From contig JAKGSH010000010.1 of the NCBI GenBank assembly GCA_021568835.1, positions 3,286,001 through 3,350,000 of the forward strand: a stretch of 64,000 nt of DNA, in the 5' to 3' direction. This DNA is from Streptomyces sp. Tue 6430 (GTDB lineage Bacteria; Actinomycetota; Actinomycetes; Streptomycetales; Streptomycetaceae). The notes beneath the pieces are model-generated. The model was not told the origin of the DNA and ran no database searches. It saw nothing but the letters and a program-made list of their open reading frames with translations. Made by a program: the position numbers and the translations under genes. Shown piece after piece: positions 9,180 to 18,051 of this stretch; position 1 is the stretch's first letter, and every line of letters starts with the position of its first letter.

Positions 9180-9974
9180 GTGTCAGGACAGGCGAAGGTC
9201 ACGGGGCTGACGTACTACCCGGTGAAGAGCTGCGCCGGAATCACGGTGTCCGAGGCGCTGATCACGCCCGACGGGCTACGGCACGACCGGGCGTACGTGA
9301 TCACCGACGAGGCGGGCGGGCCGCGCTGGCAGGGGGGCGACCCCCGGATGGCGCTGATCACTCCCCGGCTCGTGGAGGACGGCGCCGGGTTGACCCTGCG
9401 TGCCCCCGGCAAGGACGCACTGCGGGTGACCGGGGAGGGCGAGGAGGTCACGAAGGTGCCGGGGCAGCCGTACGGCGCCGTCGACCAGGGCGAGGAGGCG
9501 GCCGCGTGGGTGAGCGGGGTCCTCGGCCGCCCGAGCCGGCTGCTGCGCGTGCGGCCGGCCCCCGGCGGCACGGCGGCCAACGACAACCGCCTGCACGTGG
9601 TCTCGCGGGCGAGCCTGGACCTGCTGAACCGGCACCTGGCCGCGCGCGGCGTCGACCCGCTGCCCATGAACCGCTTCCGCCCCAACGTCGTCGTGGACGG
9701 CTGGGACGCCCCGCACACGGAGGACACCGCCGCCCGCCTCCTCGTCGGCGACACCGAGCTGGCCTTCACCGAGCTGACGGTCCGCTGCGCGATCACGATG
9801 GTCGACCAGGAGACGGGCCGCCGGTCGGGCCCGGAACCCCTGCGCACCCTGGCGGACCACCGCCGCGCGGAGGACGGCGGCGGCACGGTCTTCGGGGCGT
9901 ACTTCAGGGTGGTGCGGGAGGGGAAGGTGACGGTGGGGGACGCGGTGGAGGTCCTGGACGCCGCGGAGGGTTAA
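9180..9974 (+). CDS. MOSC domain protein (YcbX/mARC-like)
   Basis: 264 residues with the MOSC N-terminal barrel (VTGLTYYPVKSCAGI, residues 7-21) followed by the MOSC domain (NRFRPNVVV, about 161-169, then FTELTVRCAITMVDQETG). The conserved Cys in the last motif is the usual molybdenum-cofactor sulfur ligand, so a molybdo-enzyme reducing N-hydroxylated compounds is plausible. GTG start at 9180 after GGAAGGAAG. No other molybdenum genes are nearby. Confidence 0.88.
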   Translation: MSGQAKVTGLTYYPVKSCAGITVSEALITPDGLRHDRAYVITDEAGGPRWQGGDPRMALITPRLVEDGAGLTLRAPGKDALRVTGEGEEVTKVPGQPYGAVDQGEEAAAWVSGVLGRPSRLLRVRPAPGGTAANDNRLHVVSRASLDLLNRHLAARGVDPLPMNRFRPNVVVDGWDAPHTEDTAARLLVGDTELAFTELTVRCAITMVDQETGRRSGPEPLRTLADHRRAEDGGGTVFGAYFRVVREGKVTVGDAVEVLDAAEG

Positions 9975-10159
9975 AGGGTTCGGGTGCGTATGGCGTCGAG
10001 GAGGTGGGCGAGGGGGGCGGGGGTGGTGGTGAGGACGGTGGTGGGGGTGTCGCTCTCGCGGAGGTGGAGGGTGGCGGAGGTGGAGGCTAGTTCGAGGCAG
10101 TCGTTGCCGTCGTCGGGGCCGGAGTAGGACGACTTCTGCCAGTGGTCGGGTGTGGCCAT
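9971..10159 (-). CDS. DUF397 small protein
   Basis: 62 residues, HWQKSSYSGPDDGNDCLELA near the N-end being the family signature. In Streptomyces such proteins are encoded beside WhiJ-type HTH regulators and are thought to work as their partners. ATG at 10159; the stop overlaps the convergent MOSC gene by four bases. Ten bases downstream of the HTH gene on the same strand, so almost certainly cotranscribed with it. Confidence 0.88.
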   Translation of the reverse strand: MATPDHWQKSSYSGPDDGNDCLELASTSATLHLRESDTPTTVLTTTPAPLAHLLDAIRTRTL

Positions 10160-10169
10160 GCCCCGTGCC

Positions 10170-11000
10170 TCACAAGTCCTTCGACATCCGGTGAATGAAG
10201 TCACGCGACCTTTCGGGATCGAGCGACACCTCCTCCACTTTACGGAAACGTGTGCGAAAGGCGCTGAGTTGTGCCTCGGAATCGATGAATGCCGAGCCGT
10301 GGGGCACGTCCCGGACGACCGTGTCGAGCTTGGAGACGGAGCCGCCGACATAGGTCATCGTGCTGGCAGCCCGGCCGAAGCCGTCCAGGTCGAACGGGAT
10401 GACGCGGACGGTGATGTGTTCCGTCTCGGAAAGTTCAAGAAGTCGCAGCAGCTGGTGACGTGAGGCGGCCCGGTCGCTGACCCTGATGCGCAGTGCTGCC
10501 TCGTGGATCACCGCCTCGTACGGGATGCGGATGTCCTGGCGCGCCATTCGGTGTCGGACCCGTAGCTCCATTTCCTCAGGCGTGAGTTCCGGGACCCGCG
10601 CGGAGAAGACAGCGCGGGCGTAGGTCTCCGTCTGCAACAGGCCGGGCACGTAGAGGATGGCCACGTCGCGCCGGAACGCGGCGTGATGGTCCAGCTCCGA
10701 CAGGTCCAGGAACGACGTGGGCAGGAGGCCCCGGTACTCCTCCCACCAGCCGCGTGTCCGGTCGGTGGCCATGGCCACCAGGGCGTCGATGAAGTCACCG
10801 TCCGTGCAGGCATAGTGGGACGCGAGTCGTCGGAGCCGCTTCTCGCTCACTCCCGCGAGAGCGGTCTCGATGTGCGTGATCTGGGCGGGGCTCACCCCGA
10901 GCAGGGCTGCTGCCTCGCGGGAGGAGAGGCCCGCGGCCTCGCGAAGTCTGCGCAACTCGGTGGCCAGACGCATCTGCCGTGCCGTTGGTTCGCGCCTCAA
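10170..11000 (-). CDS. WhiJ-type regulator: HTH plus DUF5753
   Basis: 276-residue transcription factor. Residues about 12-65 form an XRE helix-turn-helix (LREAAGLSSREAAALLGVSPA). DUF5753 follows (about 95-270; FLDLSELDHHAAFRRDVAILYVPGLL split across the domain border). Family members control development and antibiotic production, acting with the DUF397 partner encoded just downstream. TTG at 11000 is used here because the first HTH helix begins soon after; ATG at 10973 is an alternative. Divergent from the ATPase gene at 11210, sharing a 209-base promoter region. Confidence 0.87.
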   Translation of the reverse strand: MRREPTARQMRLATELRRLREAAGLSSREAAALLGVSPAQITHIETALAGVSEKRLRRLASHYACTDGDFIDALVAMATDRTRGWWEEYRGLLPTSFLDLSELDHHAAFRRDVAILYVPGLLQTETYARAVFSARVPELTPEEMELRVRHRMARQDIRIPYEAVIHEAALRIRVSDRAASRHQLLRLLELSETEHITVRVIPFDLDGFGRAASTMTYVGGSVSKLDTVVRDVPHGSAFIDSEAQLSAFRTRFRKVEEVSLDPERSRDFIHRMSKDL

Positions 11001-11209
11001 AGCTATCGCCCGCCTTCACGTTCAACGCGCCTGCTCGCGCGACTCGTTCGGCGTCAGATTACGCGACCCGCTTGCTACGTCTCTATATTTAGCTCTACCG
11101 TCGGTGACGCATTGAACACGTTGCGGAAGCGCACCGCCCCGTCCTGCCGTGACGGCTGCGGCACTGCCACCGCGCCCTCACCCACCCTTGCCTCACCTGG
11201 AGTTGACGC

Positions 11210-11623
11210 ATGCCCGAAAGCACCCCCGACGCGTGGGAGTACTCCCTCCACATCCCCAACGACGTCAGAGCCGTCCCGGTCTGCCGCCGCACGCTGCGTC
11301 TGATCCTGACCGTGCACGGGCTGATCGGCCTGGTGGACACCGCGGAGCTGATCGCCTCGGAGCTGGTCTCCAACGCCGTCCTGCACACGAAGGGCCCGGC
11401 GGCGCTGCGTATCCGCTGGGCGGACGGCGTCCTGCGGGTGGGCGTGTGGGACGCGGACCCGGAGCCGCCCGACCCGCCGCGCGAGGTGGCCGACCTGACC
11501 GACGCCGAGAACGGCAGGGGAACGGCGCTGGTGCGGGCCTGTGCGCAGGTGTGGGGCTGGCACCCGCTGTCCCGCTTCGGCCGTCGGGGGAAGTTCGTGT
11601 GGTGTGACGTGCCGGCGGCGTAG
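11210..11623 (+). CDS. Anti-sigma-type ATP-binding protein (HATPase_c_2)
   Basis: 137 residues with a GHKL/histidine-kinase-like ATPase fold resembling RsbW/SpoIIAB: the N-box region ELIASELVSNAVLHT (about 46-60) and the G1-type VGVWDADPEPP. Such stand-alone ATPases sit beside HTH-DUF5753/DUF397 pairs in Streptomyces and may act as serine kinases or anti-sigma factors. ATG at 11210 follows GGAG. The next gene starts 33 bases later, so these two probably form an operon. Confidence 0.85.
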   Translation: MPESTPDAWEYSLHIPNDVRAVPVCRRTLRLILTVHGLIGLVDTAELIASELVSNAVLHTKGPAALRIRWADGVLRVGVWDADPEPPDPPREVADLTDAENGRGTALVRACAQVWGWHPLSRFGRRGKFVWCDVPAA

Positions 11624-11656
11624 CTCGTTGATCGCATCGCACGGAGAGGAGAGCCG

Positions 11657-12535
11657 ATGGCCGGCTCGTCGCACGAGGCCATGCACCGGATCTTCCAGAA
11701 GGATCCCGCGCTGCTCACGCGTGCCCTGCAACAGGTGTTACGTATTCCCTTCCCCGAGCCGTACGACTTCGCCGGCATGAACGTCGACCTCACCGAGATC
11801 GAGCCCGTCGAGCGGCGGGTGGACACGCTGCTGCGGGCGGAGACGGACGAGGGGACGTACCTGCTGGTGGTGGAGTCGCAGGGCAAGCCGGACGACAGGA
11901 AGCGCGGCAGCTGGCCGTACTACCTCAGCTATCTGTACGAGAAGTACCGGTGCGAACCGGTGTTGATCGTGGTCACGCAGAACAGCGCCACGGCCCGGTG
12001 GGCGGCCGAACCGATCCACCTCGGGGTACGGGGCTGCCCGTCGCTGACGGTGCGCCCGTTCGTGCTCGGCCCGGACAACGTGCCGGTGATCGCGGACGAA
12101 CGGGAGGCCGAGCGGGACGTACCTCTCGCGGTGCTGTCGGCCATGACGCACGGCCGCGGCCGACAGGCTCCCGCCATACTGGAATCCCTGGCAGCCGCCC
12201 TGCGGACCATCGACCGCGACAGCGCAGCGGTCTTCGTGCAGTTCGTCGACTCGTGCCTGGCGGACACCCGGGCCCGGCAGATGTGGAGGGACATGATGAC
12301 GACGATCCAGTACTTCTGGCGGCACCCGCTCGCGGAACAGGTGCGCGAGGAGGGGCGTCTTGAAACACGCGCCGAGATGACCCTGAACATCCTCGAGTGG
12401 CGCGGTGTCCCCGTCTCCGACGCGATTCGGCACCGCGTGGAGACGTGCACCGACGAGGATCTGCTCAAGCTCTGGGCGCGACGGGCCATGGACGTGAGCC
12501 GGGCGGAGGACCTGTTCGATGCCGACGGCTCCTGA
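11657..12535 (+). CDS. Rpn-like PD-(D/E)XK family nuclease-type protein
   Basis: 292 residues resembling the Rpn/transposase-like PD-(D/E)XK nuclease group. N-end MHRIFQKDPALLTRAL, Asp in VDTLLRAETDEGTYLLVVE, then the E-x-Q catalytic variant (VVESQGKPDDRKR, about residue 73-76) and SWPYYLSYLYEKYR. The C-terminal half is helical. Such proteins are linked to recombination or to defence-type functions; here the activity is unproven. ATG at 11657 with GGAGAGG upstream. It follows the anti-sigma ATPase closely, so the WhiJ-type module may control it. Confidence 0.7.
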   Translation: MAGSSHEAMHRIFQKDPALLTRALQQVLRIPFPEPYDFAGMNVDLTEIEPVERRVDTLLRAETDEGTYLLVVESQGKPDDRKRGSWPYYLSYLYEKYRCEPVLIVVTQNSATARWAAEPIHLGVRGCPSLTVRPFVLGPDNVPVIADEREAERDVPLAVLSAMTHGRGRQAPAILESLAAALRTIDRDSAAVFVQFVDSCLADTRARQMWRDMMTTIQYFWRHPLAEQVREEGRLETRAEMTLNILEWRGVPVSDAIRHRVETCTDEDLLKLWARRAMDVSRAEDLFDADGS

Positions 12536-12649
12536 CACTGCCGCCGACTGAGCCGGGCTTCTGCTCGGACCTCGGCCTCGTGCCGGACCACCGGCAGACG
12601 ACCCGCCCCGGGCATCCGCCACCCCGGGGACGGCCGTCGTCCGGTCCCG

Positions 12650-13123
12650 TCAGTGGTACTGGCCCACCACGTAGTCCCCCGCGGGCTGCCGCGTGATCAC
12701 GTTGGCGCGGTTGAAGGCGTTGATGAGGGCGATCTGGGTGACCAGGTCGGCGAGCTGGTCCTCGTCGTAGTGCTTGGCGGCGTTGGCCCACACCTCGTCG
12801 GGGACGCCGCCGGCCGCGTCGGCGATGCGGGTGCCCTCCTCCGCCAGTTCGAGGGCCGCGCGCTCGGCGTCGGTGAAGACCTTGGCCTCCCGCCAGGTCG
12901 CGACCAGGTGGAGGCGCTGTGCGGTCTCCCCGGCGGCCGTGGCGTCCTTGGTGTGCATGTCGACGCAGCCCGCACAGCCGTTGATCTGGCTGGCGCGCAG
13001 CATGACCAGTTCGCGGGTCGAGGCGGGCAGCGTCGACTCCCCGAGGGCCATGGCGGCGGCGACGACGTGCTTCATGGCCTTGGCCGCGACGGGGCTGGCC
13101 GTGAAGTTCAACCGTGCTTCCAT
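12650..13123 (-). CDS. Carboxymuconolactone decarboxylase / AhpD-like peroxidase
   Basis: 157 residues, all helical, with the redox CAGC-type motif (NGCAGCVDMHTKDA, Cys near residues 51 and 54) and the distal His of AhpD-like alkylhydroperoxidases. Likely a small thiol peroxidase or reductase in oxidative-stress defence. ATG at 13123. The leftward gene is followed by the GlxA-type regulator gene upstream on the same strand (101-base gap), which may control it. Confidence 0.88.
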   Translation of the reverse strand: MEARLNFTASPVAAKAMKHVVAAAMALGESTLPASTRELVMLRASQINGCAGCVDMHTKDATAAGETAQRLHLVATWREAKVFTDAERAALELAEEGTRIADAAGGVPDEVWANAAKHYDEDQLADLVTQIALINAFNRANVITRQPAGDYVVGQYH

Positions 13124-13223
13124 GGTGGGCTCCTGTGTCGTGGTGGGTGGTGCGGTGTGTGTGCCTGCACCTCCCTGACCGGACGGCGCCCGCCGTCCTG
13201 ACACCGGGGCGTGGTGACCTGCG

Positions 13224-14189
13224 TCACCCGGTGCGGAAGGTCCGTCGGTACGTGTCCGGCGGGACGCCGATCGTGCGGTTGAAGTGGCGGCGCAGGGTCG
13301 CCGCCGTGCCCATGCCGGTGGCGGCGGCGACGGCCTCGACGCTGTGGTCCGTGGTCTCCAGCAACTCCTGTGCGCGGCGGATGCGTTGGGTGAGGAGCCA
13401 CTGGAGGGGGCTGGTGCCGGTCGCCGCGCGGAAGTGGCGGCCGAGGTGGCGGGAGCTCATCCGCGCCTGGCGGGCCAGGTCCTCCACGGTGAGCGGCCGG
13501 TCGAGGCGGGCGACGATCCAGGGGAACAGCGCGGCGAGGGGGTGGTCGTCCCGGTCGGGGACGGGCGCGGCGACGAACTGGGCCTGTCCGCCCGCCCGGT
13601 GGGGCGGCACGACGAGACGGCGGGCGACGGAGTTGGCGACCGAGGAGCCGTGGTCGAGGCGGACCAGGTGCAGGCACAGGTCGAGCGCGGCGGCCTTGCC
13701 CGCGGAGGTGAGGACGGTGCCGGCGTCGACGTAGAGGACGTCCGGGTCGACCTCGACCTCCGGGTGGCGGGCGGCGAGGACGTCGGTGTGGGCCCAGTGG
13801 GTGGTGGCCCGCCTGCCGTCCAGGAGTCCGGCGGCGGCCAGCACGAACGCGCCCGTGCACAGGGAGGCCACGCGCGCACCGGCCTCGTGGGCGGCCCGCA
13901 CCGCGTCGACCAGGTCGGCGGGCGGGGCCACGTCGACGTCCGCCCAGCCGGGGACGATCACGAGGTCGGCGTACGGCAGCCGGTCGAGGCCCCGGTCGGG
14001 CTCCAGCCGGAACCGGCCGACCCGTACCGCGTCCGTCCCGCACACCGAGAGGTCGTACCAGGGGACGGTCACGTCGGCGGGTGCGGAGCCGAACACCTCC
14101 TGGGCGATGGAGAGTTCGAAGTGCAGCATGCCGTCGGTGACGGCCAGCGCGACGGTGCCGCCGGTCCGCCCGGCTCCCCCGGTGTCCAT
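13224..14189 (-). CDS. GlxA-type AraC regulator (DJ-1/PfpI domain plus AraC HTH)
   Basis: About 321 residues: a DJ-1/PfpI-like amidotransferase fold (residues about 10-180, nucleophile-elbow Cys in VASLCTGAF) then two AraC HTH motifs (about 220-315; MSSRHLGRHFRAATG and TAATLRRHFNRTIG). Such proteins sense small molecules and activate or repress adjacent genes. The ATG at 14189 is preceded by TACACT seven bases away, pointing to a leaderless mRNA; an in-frame ATG at 14210 is the alternative. Divergent from the dehydrogenase gene, with the repeat array at 14272-14325 between them as probable binding region. Confidence 0.87.
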   Translation of the reverse strand: MDTGGAGRTGGTVALAVTDGMLHFELSIAQEVFGSAPADVTVPWYDLSVCGTDAVRVGRFRLEPDRGLDRLPYADLVIVPGWADVDVAPPADLVDAVRAAHEAGARVASLCTGAFVLAAAGLLDGRRATTHWAHTDVLAARHPEVEVDPDVLYVDAGTVLTSAGKAAALDLCLHLVRLDHGSSVANSVARRLVVPPHRAGGQAQFVAAPVPDRDDHPLAALFPWIVARLDRPLTVEDLARQARMSSRHLGRHFRAATGTSPLQWLLTQRIRRAQELLETTDHSVEAVAAATGMGTAATLRRHFNRTIGVPPDTYRRTFRTG

Positions 14190-14271
14190 GTCCGGAAGTG
14201 TACGGGGCATGTCGTTCCGGACACTCGTGGACGGGCCGCCCCGCGGGCGAGGATGCCGGGGACAGGACGAC

Positions 14272-14325
14272 GTGGAGCACGTGGAGCACGTGGAGCACGT
14301 GGAGCACGTGGGGCACGTGGCGGAC
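14272..14325. repeat. Tandem 9-bp GTGGAGCAC array with CACGTG junctions
   Basis: Four exact copies of GTGGAGCAC (14272-14307) and two degenerate ones (GTGGGGCAC, GTGGCGGAC) run head to tail, creating CACGTG at each junction. The array fills the gap between the GlxA/AraC-type regulator and the dehydrogenase start at 14336 and ends ten bases before that start. It may be an operator array or a slipped-strand expansion. Confidence 0.75.
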
Positions 14326-14335
14326 GGGGAGAAGC

Positions 14336-15391
14336 ATGCGATCGGGTCAGAGGGTGACGGTGTTCGGTGCGTACGGGCACACCGGGCGGTTCGTCGTGGC
14401 GGAACTGCTGGACCGGGGGTTCGTTCCCGTGCTCTCCGGACGGAACGCCGACAGGCTGCGGGACCTGGCGGCGCGCGGGCCCGCCGGACTCGACGTACGG
14501 CCGGCCACCGCCGAGGACCCCGCCTCGCTCGACCGCGCGCTGGCCGGTGCGGCGGCCGTCGTCAACTGCGCCGGGCCCTTCGCCACGACCGCCGGGCCCG
14601 TCGTCGAGGCGGCCCTGCGCGCCGGGATCCCCTATGTCGACGTGGCCGCGGAGATCGAGGCCAACGTCGACACCTTCGAGCGGTACGGGGACCGGGCCCG
14701 CGCCGAGGGAGCGGTGGTCCTGCCCGCGATGGCGTTCTTCGGCGGCCTCGGCGACCTGCTCGCCACCACGGCCATGGGCGACTGGACGGCGGCGGACGAG
14801 GCGCGCGTCGCCTACGGCCTCAGCGACTGGCACCCCACCGCCGGGACGCGCACCGCGGGCCGGGTCTCCCGCGAGCGCCGCGACGGCCGCCACGTCCGCT
14901 ACACGGGCGGTCGGCTGGAGTACCACCACGAGGAACAGCCGCTGCTGGAGTGGGAGTTCCCGGCCCCGCTGGGCCGGCGGACCGTCGTCGACGAGTTCAC
15001 CATGGCCGACGTCGTCACCCTCCCCAGTCACCTGTCCGTCCCCGAGGTGCGCACCGCGATGGCCCTGGAGGCGGCCAGGGACCTGGCGTCCCCGGACACC
15101 CCGGCGCCGATCGCCGTCGACGAGCGCGGCCGGTCCGCCCAGACCTTCCTCGTCGACGTCGTCGTCCGTTCCGGCGCCACCGAGCGGCGGGCCGTGGCAC
15201 GCGGCCGGGACATCTACGCCGTCACCGCGCCCCTCGTCGTCGAGGCGGTGCACCGCATCCTGACCGGCCGCACCCGGACGGCCGGCGTCGCCTCCGCCGG
15301 CGCCCTCTTCGACGCCCCCGACTTCCTGCGCGCCCTGCCGGCGCACCTGACGCTCGACGTGAGCGAGCGGGAGGCCTCCCCCACGCGGTAG
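14336..15391 (+). CDS. Saccharopine-dehydrogenase-like oxidoreductase
   Basis: 351 residues with an N-terminal Rossmann fold (VTVFGAYGHTGRFVVAELL, residues 7-25), the fold of saccharopine dehydrogenase/trans-acting enoyl-reductase-like proteins. Substrate unknown. ATG at 14336 follows GGGGAG. Divergent from the GlxA/AraC-type regulator, which probably controls it. Confidence 0.85.
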   Translation: MRSGQRVTVFGAYGHTGRFVVAELLDRGFVPVLSGRNADRLRDLAARGPAGLDVRPATAEDPASLDRALAGAAAVVNCAGPFATTAGPVVEAALRAGIPYVDVAAEIEANVDTFERYGDRARAEGAVVLPAMAFFGGLGDLLATTAMGDWTAADEARVAYGLSDWHPTAGTRTAGRVSRERRDGRHVRYTGGRLEYHHEEQPLLEWEFPAPLGRRTVVDEFTMADVVTLPSHLSVPEVRTAMALEAARDLASPDTPAPIAVDERGRSAQTFLVDVVVRSGATERRAVARGRDIYAVTAPLVVEAVHRILTGRTRTAGVASAGALFDAPDFLRALPAHLTLDVSEREASPTR

Positions 15392-15423
15392 GCGCACGGT
15401 GGCCCACGGCCGCCACCCGTACG

Positions 15424-15497
15424 GCGCGGCGCCGTCCCGCTGCCGCCACGTCCTCGGTGCGGCGCCGTCCCGCGGCCGCCACGCCCTCGGTGCGGCA
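15424..15497. repeat. 33-bp direct repeat in a convergent gap
   Basis: Two copies of a 33-base unit starting GGYGCGGCGCCGTCCCGC at 15424 and 15457, plus a partial third (GGTGCGGC), lie between the convergent dehydrogenase and lipoprotein genes. Inner GGCGCC palindromes could make terminator-like structures. Confidence 0.6.
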
Positions 15498-15498
15498 C

Positions 15499-16029
15499 TC
15501 AGTACCGCACCGCCCGCTTCACCTCCGCCCTCACCTCGCCCGAGAGTTGGTGGGTGCTGCGGGCCGTCGCCGTGCCGGACTTTCCGGCCGGGACGTCGGG
15601 GACGGTGACGACGACCGTGTCGAGCCACGTGCCGCCCTGGTCGGTGAAGTCGACCTGGACGGAGAAGGACCTCGTCGTGCCGTCGGTGTTGGTGGCGGTC
15701 ACCTCGGCGGTGGTGCGGTCGCCGTCCGTCTTCGGGGGGCCGGCCTTCACGTCGTCCTTCGCCTCGGTTCCGCCCTTGATCTCGTCGAGTCTGCGGCCCG
15801 CCTCCGCGGTCGCCGACGCGAAGCCCTCCGTGGCCCGGGAGGCGAGCGAGGACGCGGCGGCGGTCGCCTCGTCGCGGGCCGACTCCGCCGCGGACGCGGC
15901 CCGGCTGGCCACCCCCGAGGGGTTGTTCTCGTCCGAGCAGCCCGTGAGAGCGGTGAGGCCGAGCAGCGCGGCGGCGCAGGTCGCGGTGAGCGCGGCCGGC
16001 CTGGCCGGGCGGGTGCGGTGGGCGGGCAT
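15499..16029 (-). CDS. Putative lipoprotein
   Basis: 176 residues. Signal ends in lipobox LTGC (Cys about residue 26). An Ala/Ser-rich helical segment (SAAESARDEATAAASSLASR) follows, then a beta-type domain (about 105-170) likely exposed outside. Unknown function. ATG at 16029 is preceded by GGAGGCACC; the longer open frame upstream lacks coding character. Confidence 0.8.
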   Translation of the reverse strand: MPAHRTRPARPAALTATCAAALLGLTALTGCSDENNPSGVASRAASAAESARDEATAAASSLASRATEGFASATAEAGRRLDEIKGGTEAKDDVKAGPPKTDGDRTTAEVTATNTDGTTRSFSVQVDFTDQGGTWLDTVVVTVPDVPAGKSGTATARSTHQLSGEVRAEVKRAVRY

Positions 16030-16254
16030 GGTGCCTCCGGCGTCGGGGGTGGGGGCGGTCGGGGGTCGGCGGGTCCTCTCCCCAGTGAAGGACCGCCCGT
16101 CCCGCCGCGCATGCCGGCTCACCCGCACGGCGCAGTTCCCGTGGTGGTGGCCGTCACCCGGACGGATCGTCGGGGGAGCGCAGCACTCGACGGCTCGACA
16201 GCGAGGTGGGGCACGGAATGACCGAAGCGTCACAGCCCGGGAGAAGCCGGCCCG

Positions 16255-17157
16255 TCACCCGCCGACGTCGACCGACTTCCTGCGCAGCCACGGCAGCGGT
16301 GCCACCGCGGACCCCATGTACGGCGTGATCCGCACCTCGAAGTGCAGGTGCGGGCCGGTGACGTTGCCGGTCGCGCCGGCGAGGCCGAGGCGCTGGCCCG
16401 CCGCGACCCGCCCGCCCTTGCGGACGTCGATGCGCGACAGGTGGGCGTACTGCGTGAAGTAGCCGTCCCGGTGGCGGACGACGACCTGGTTGCCGAAGCC
16501 GTCGCCGCAGGTCGTCGCGCGGACGGTGCCGGGGCCGACGGCGTACACGGGGGTCCCGGCGGGCACGGCGAAGTCCTGGCCGGTGTGCCGGTGGGCCCAG
16601 TGGGAGCCGCGGGCGGCGTAACCGGCGGAGAGCCGGAAGCGGCGGGTCGGCGCCGTCCAGTCCCGGTCCCGGTCCCGGCCCTCGGGCGCGCGGCTGCGGG
16701 CGCGGGCGGCCGGGCAGCGGCCCGCGCGTCCGGAGGGGTCGACGGCGACGGGGTCTCCCGTGGCGCTGGCCACCGACCACAGCGCGTCCCACAACCCGGC
16801 CCGGATCGCCTTGCGGCGGCGCTCGGCGGCCCGGACCTCCGTGGCACCGGCGTCCTGCGCGCGCAGCCGGTCGACGCGGGCGCGGGCCTTCTCGTGGGCC
16901 CGTACGGCCGCCCGGGCGGTCTCCCCGCGGACCGCCGCGCTCCCCGCCGCGGCGAGCGGGACGGCGGGGTTCGCCGCCCCGACGGGCGGTGCGGCGGCCG
17001 GGACCGCCTGGCTCGCCGCCCCTGCGGGCAGCGCGGTGAGCGCGACCAGCACACCCGCGACGAGCGCGGCCGCCAGGGTGGACGGGAGGGCGGCCAGGGG
17101 CCCGCGCACGGGGGCGAGGCACGTCCACGGAAGGTGCGCGTGGTGTTCTCGTCGCAT
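16255..17157 (-). CDS. M23 (LytM) family metallopeptidase
   Basis: Secreted or membrane-held peptidoglycan endopeptidase, 300 residues. N-terminal hydrophobic signal (about 22-47), an Ala-rich coiled section (about 75-130), and the M23 domain at about 190-290 with zinc-binding HTGQDFAVP (H and D) and HLHFEVR. Active-site residues are intact. ATG at 17157. Expected role: remodelling of the wall during growth or sporulation. Confidence 0.88.
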   Translation of the reverse strand: MRREHHAHLPWTCLAPVRGPLAALPSTLAAALVAGVLVALTALPAGAASQAVPAAAPPVGAANPAVPLAAAGSAAVRGETARAAVRAHEKARARVDRLRAQDAGATEVRAAERRRKAIRAGLWDALWSVASATGDPVAVDPSGRAGRCPAARARSRAPEGRDRDRDWTAPTRRFRLSAGYAARGSHWAHRHTGQDFAVPAGTPVYAVGPGTVRATTCGDGFGNQVVVRHRDGYFTQYAHLSRIDVRKGGRVAAGQRLGLAGATGNVTGPHLHFEVRITPYMGSAVAPLPWLRRKSVDVGG

Positions 17158-17336
17158 TTCGGGATCATCAGACCGACGGTCGCGGCGGGTGGGACGGCAC
17201 GCCGCCGGTCCGGCCGGTTCAGCCGAACGGACCCGTCGGCAGCGGACGGCCCGGCCCGTCGCACGGCCGCCACGGCCACCGACGGTCAGCGGTGGCCGCG
17301 GCCTTCCCGCGGCCGACCCACGAGCGAGATCAAGGT

Positions 17337-17830
17337 CTACGGCTGGAGGTCGTGCCGGTACCAGGTGCCTGTCTTGCCGCCGAGATCGGCCGGAGCGGCA
17401 GGGCCGACCGGGACGAACCCGGCCTTGGTCAAGACCTTCCGGGACGCGGCGTTCTCGTGGGAGGTGGCCGCCCGCAGTGTGCGCAGGCCGTGTCTCGCGG
17501 TCGCCGTCCGGCACAGCTCCCGGACGGCCGCGGTCGCCACGCCGCGGCCGGCGACCCGCTCCGCGACCCGGTAGCCGAGTCTGGCGGTGCCGTCCTCCAG
17601 GTCGTACAGGTTGAACCTGCCGAGCACCGAGCCGTCCTCGGCGACGAGCGCGTAGAAGACGCAGACGCCGGCCTCCTGCTCGGCCAACAAGGCGCTGTAC
17701 CCGTCGGTGAACCGGTCGAAGTAGTCGTCGCCGCGGTCGGGGATCGAGGCAGCGAAGTAGGCGCGGTTCGCCAGCTCGAAGGCGAGAACCGCCGGGCGTG
17801 GCCGGGATGCAGCTGCTTCAGCTCGGGCAT
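17337..17830 (-). CDS. GNAT family N-acetyltransferase (frameshifted near N-end)
   Basis: Acetyl-CoA-dependent acetyltransferase of RimJ/RimL type: the P-loop-like AERVAGRGVATAAVRELC motif and SHENAASRKVLTKAGF. ATG at 17830 gives MPELKQLHPGHA, then the frame breaks; adding one base to the GGG at 17794-17796 continues with PAVLAFELANRAYFAASI to the stop at 17337, for 164 residues. Without this the gene has no sensible start. Target is unknown. Confidence 0.78.
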
Positions 17831-18051
17831 CGCGCGACTCTACCCAGATCGTGCGCTGAGGCCACCTGGGTTTCCGCCGGTGGCGGACAGCCCCGGGACC
17901 AGGGCACATGACGGTCTACGGCTGGAGTACGGGAGTGCCCCCCGGCAGCCCCCGGCAGCCCCCGGCCGCCTTCCGGGGAACGGGCCGTGGGACGGCCGGG
18001 CCCGGGAGAACCCGCTGGACAGGGCCCCCGAGCCGCTGCCACGCTCCCCGC

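Noticed and set aside
16980..17300. Possible cyclic-di-AMP riboswitch before the M23 peptidase
   Set aside because: Such riboswitches precede many Streptomyces wall hydrolases, but I could not find the conserved core bases here.
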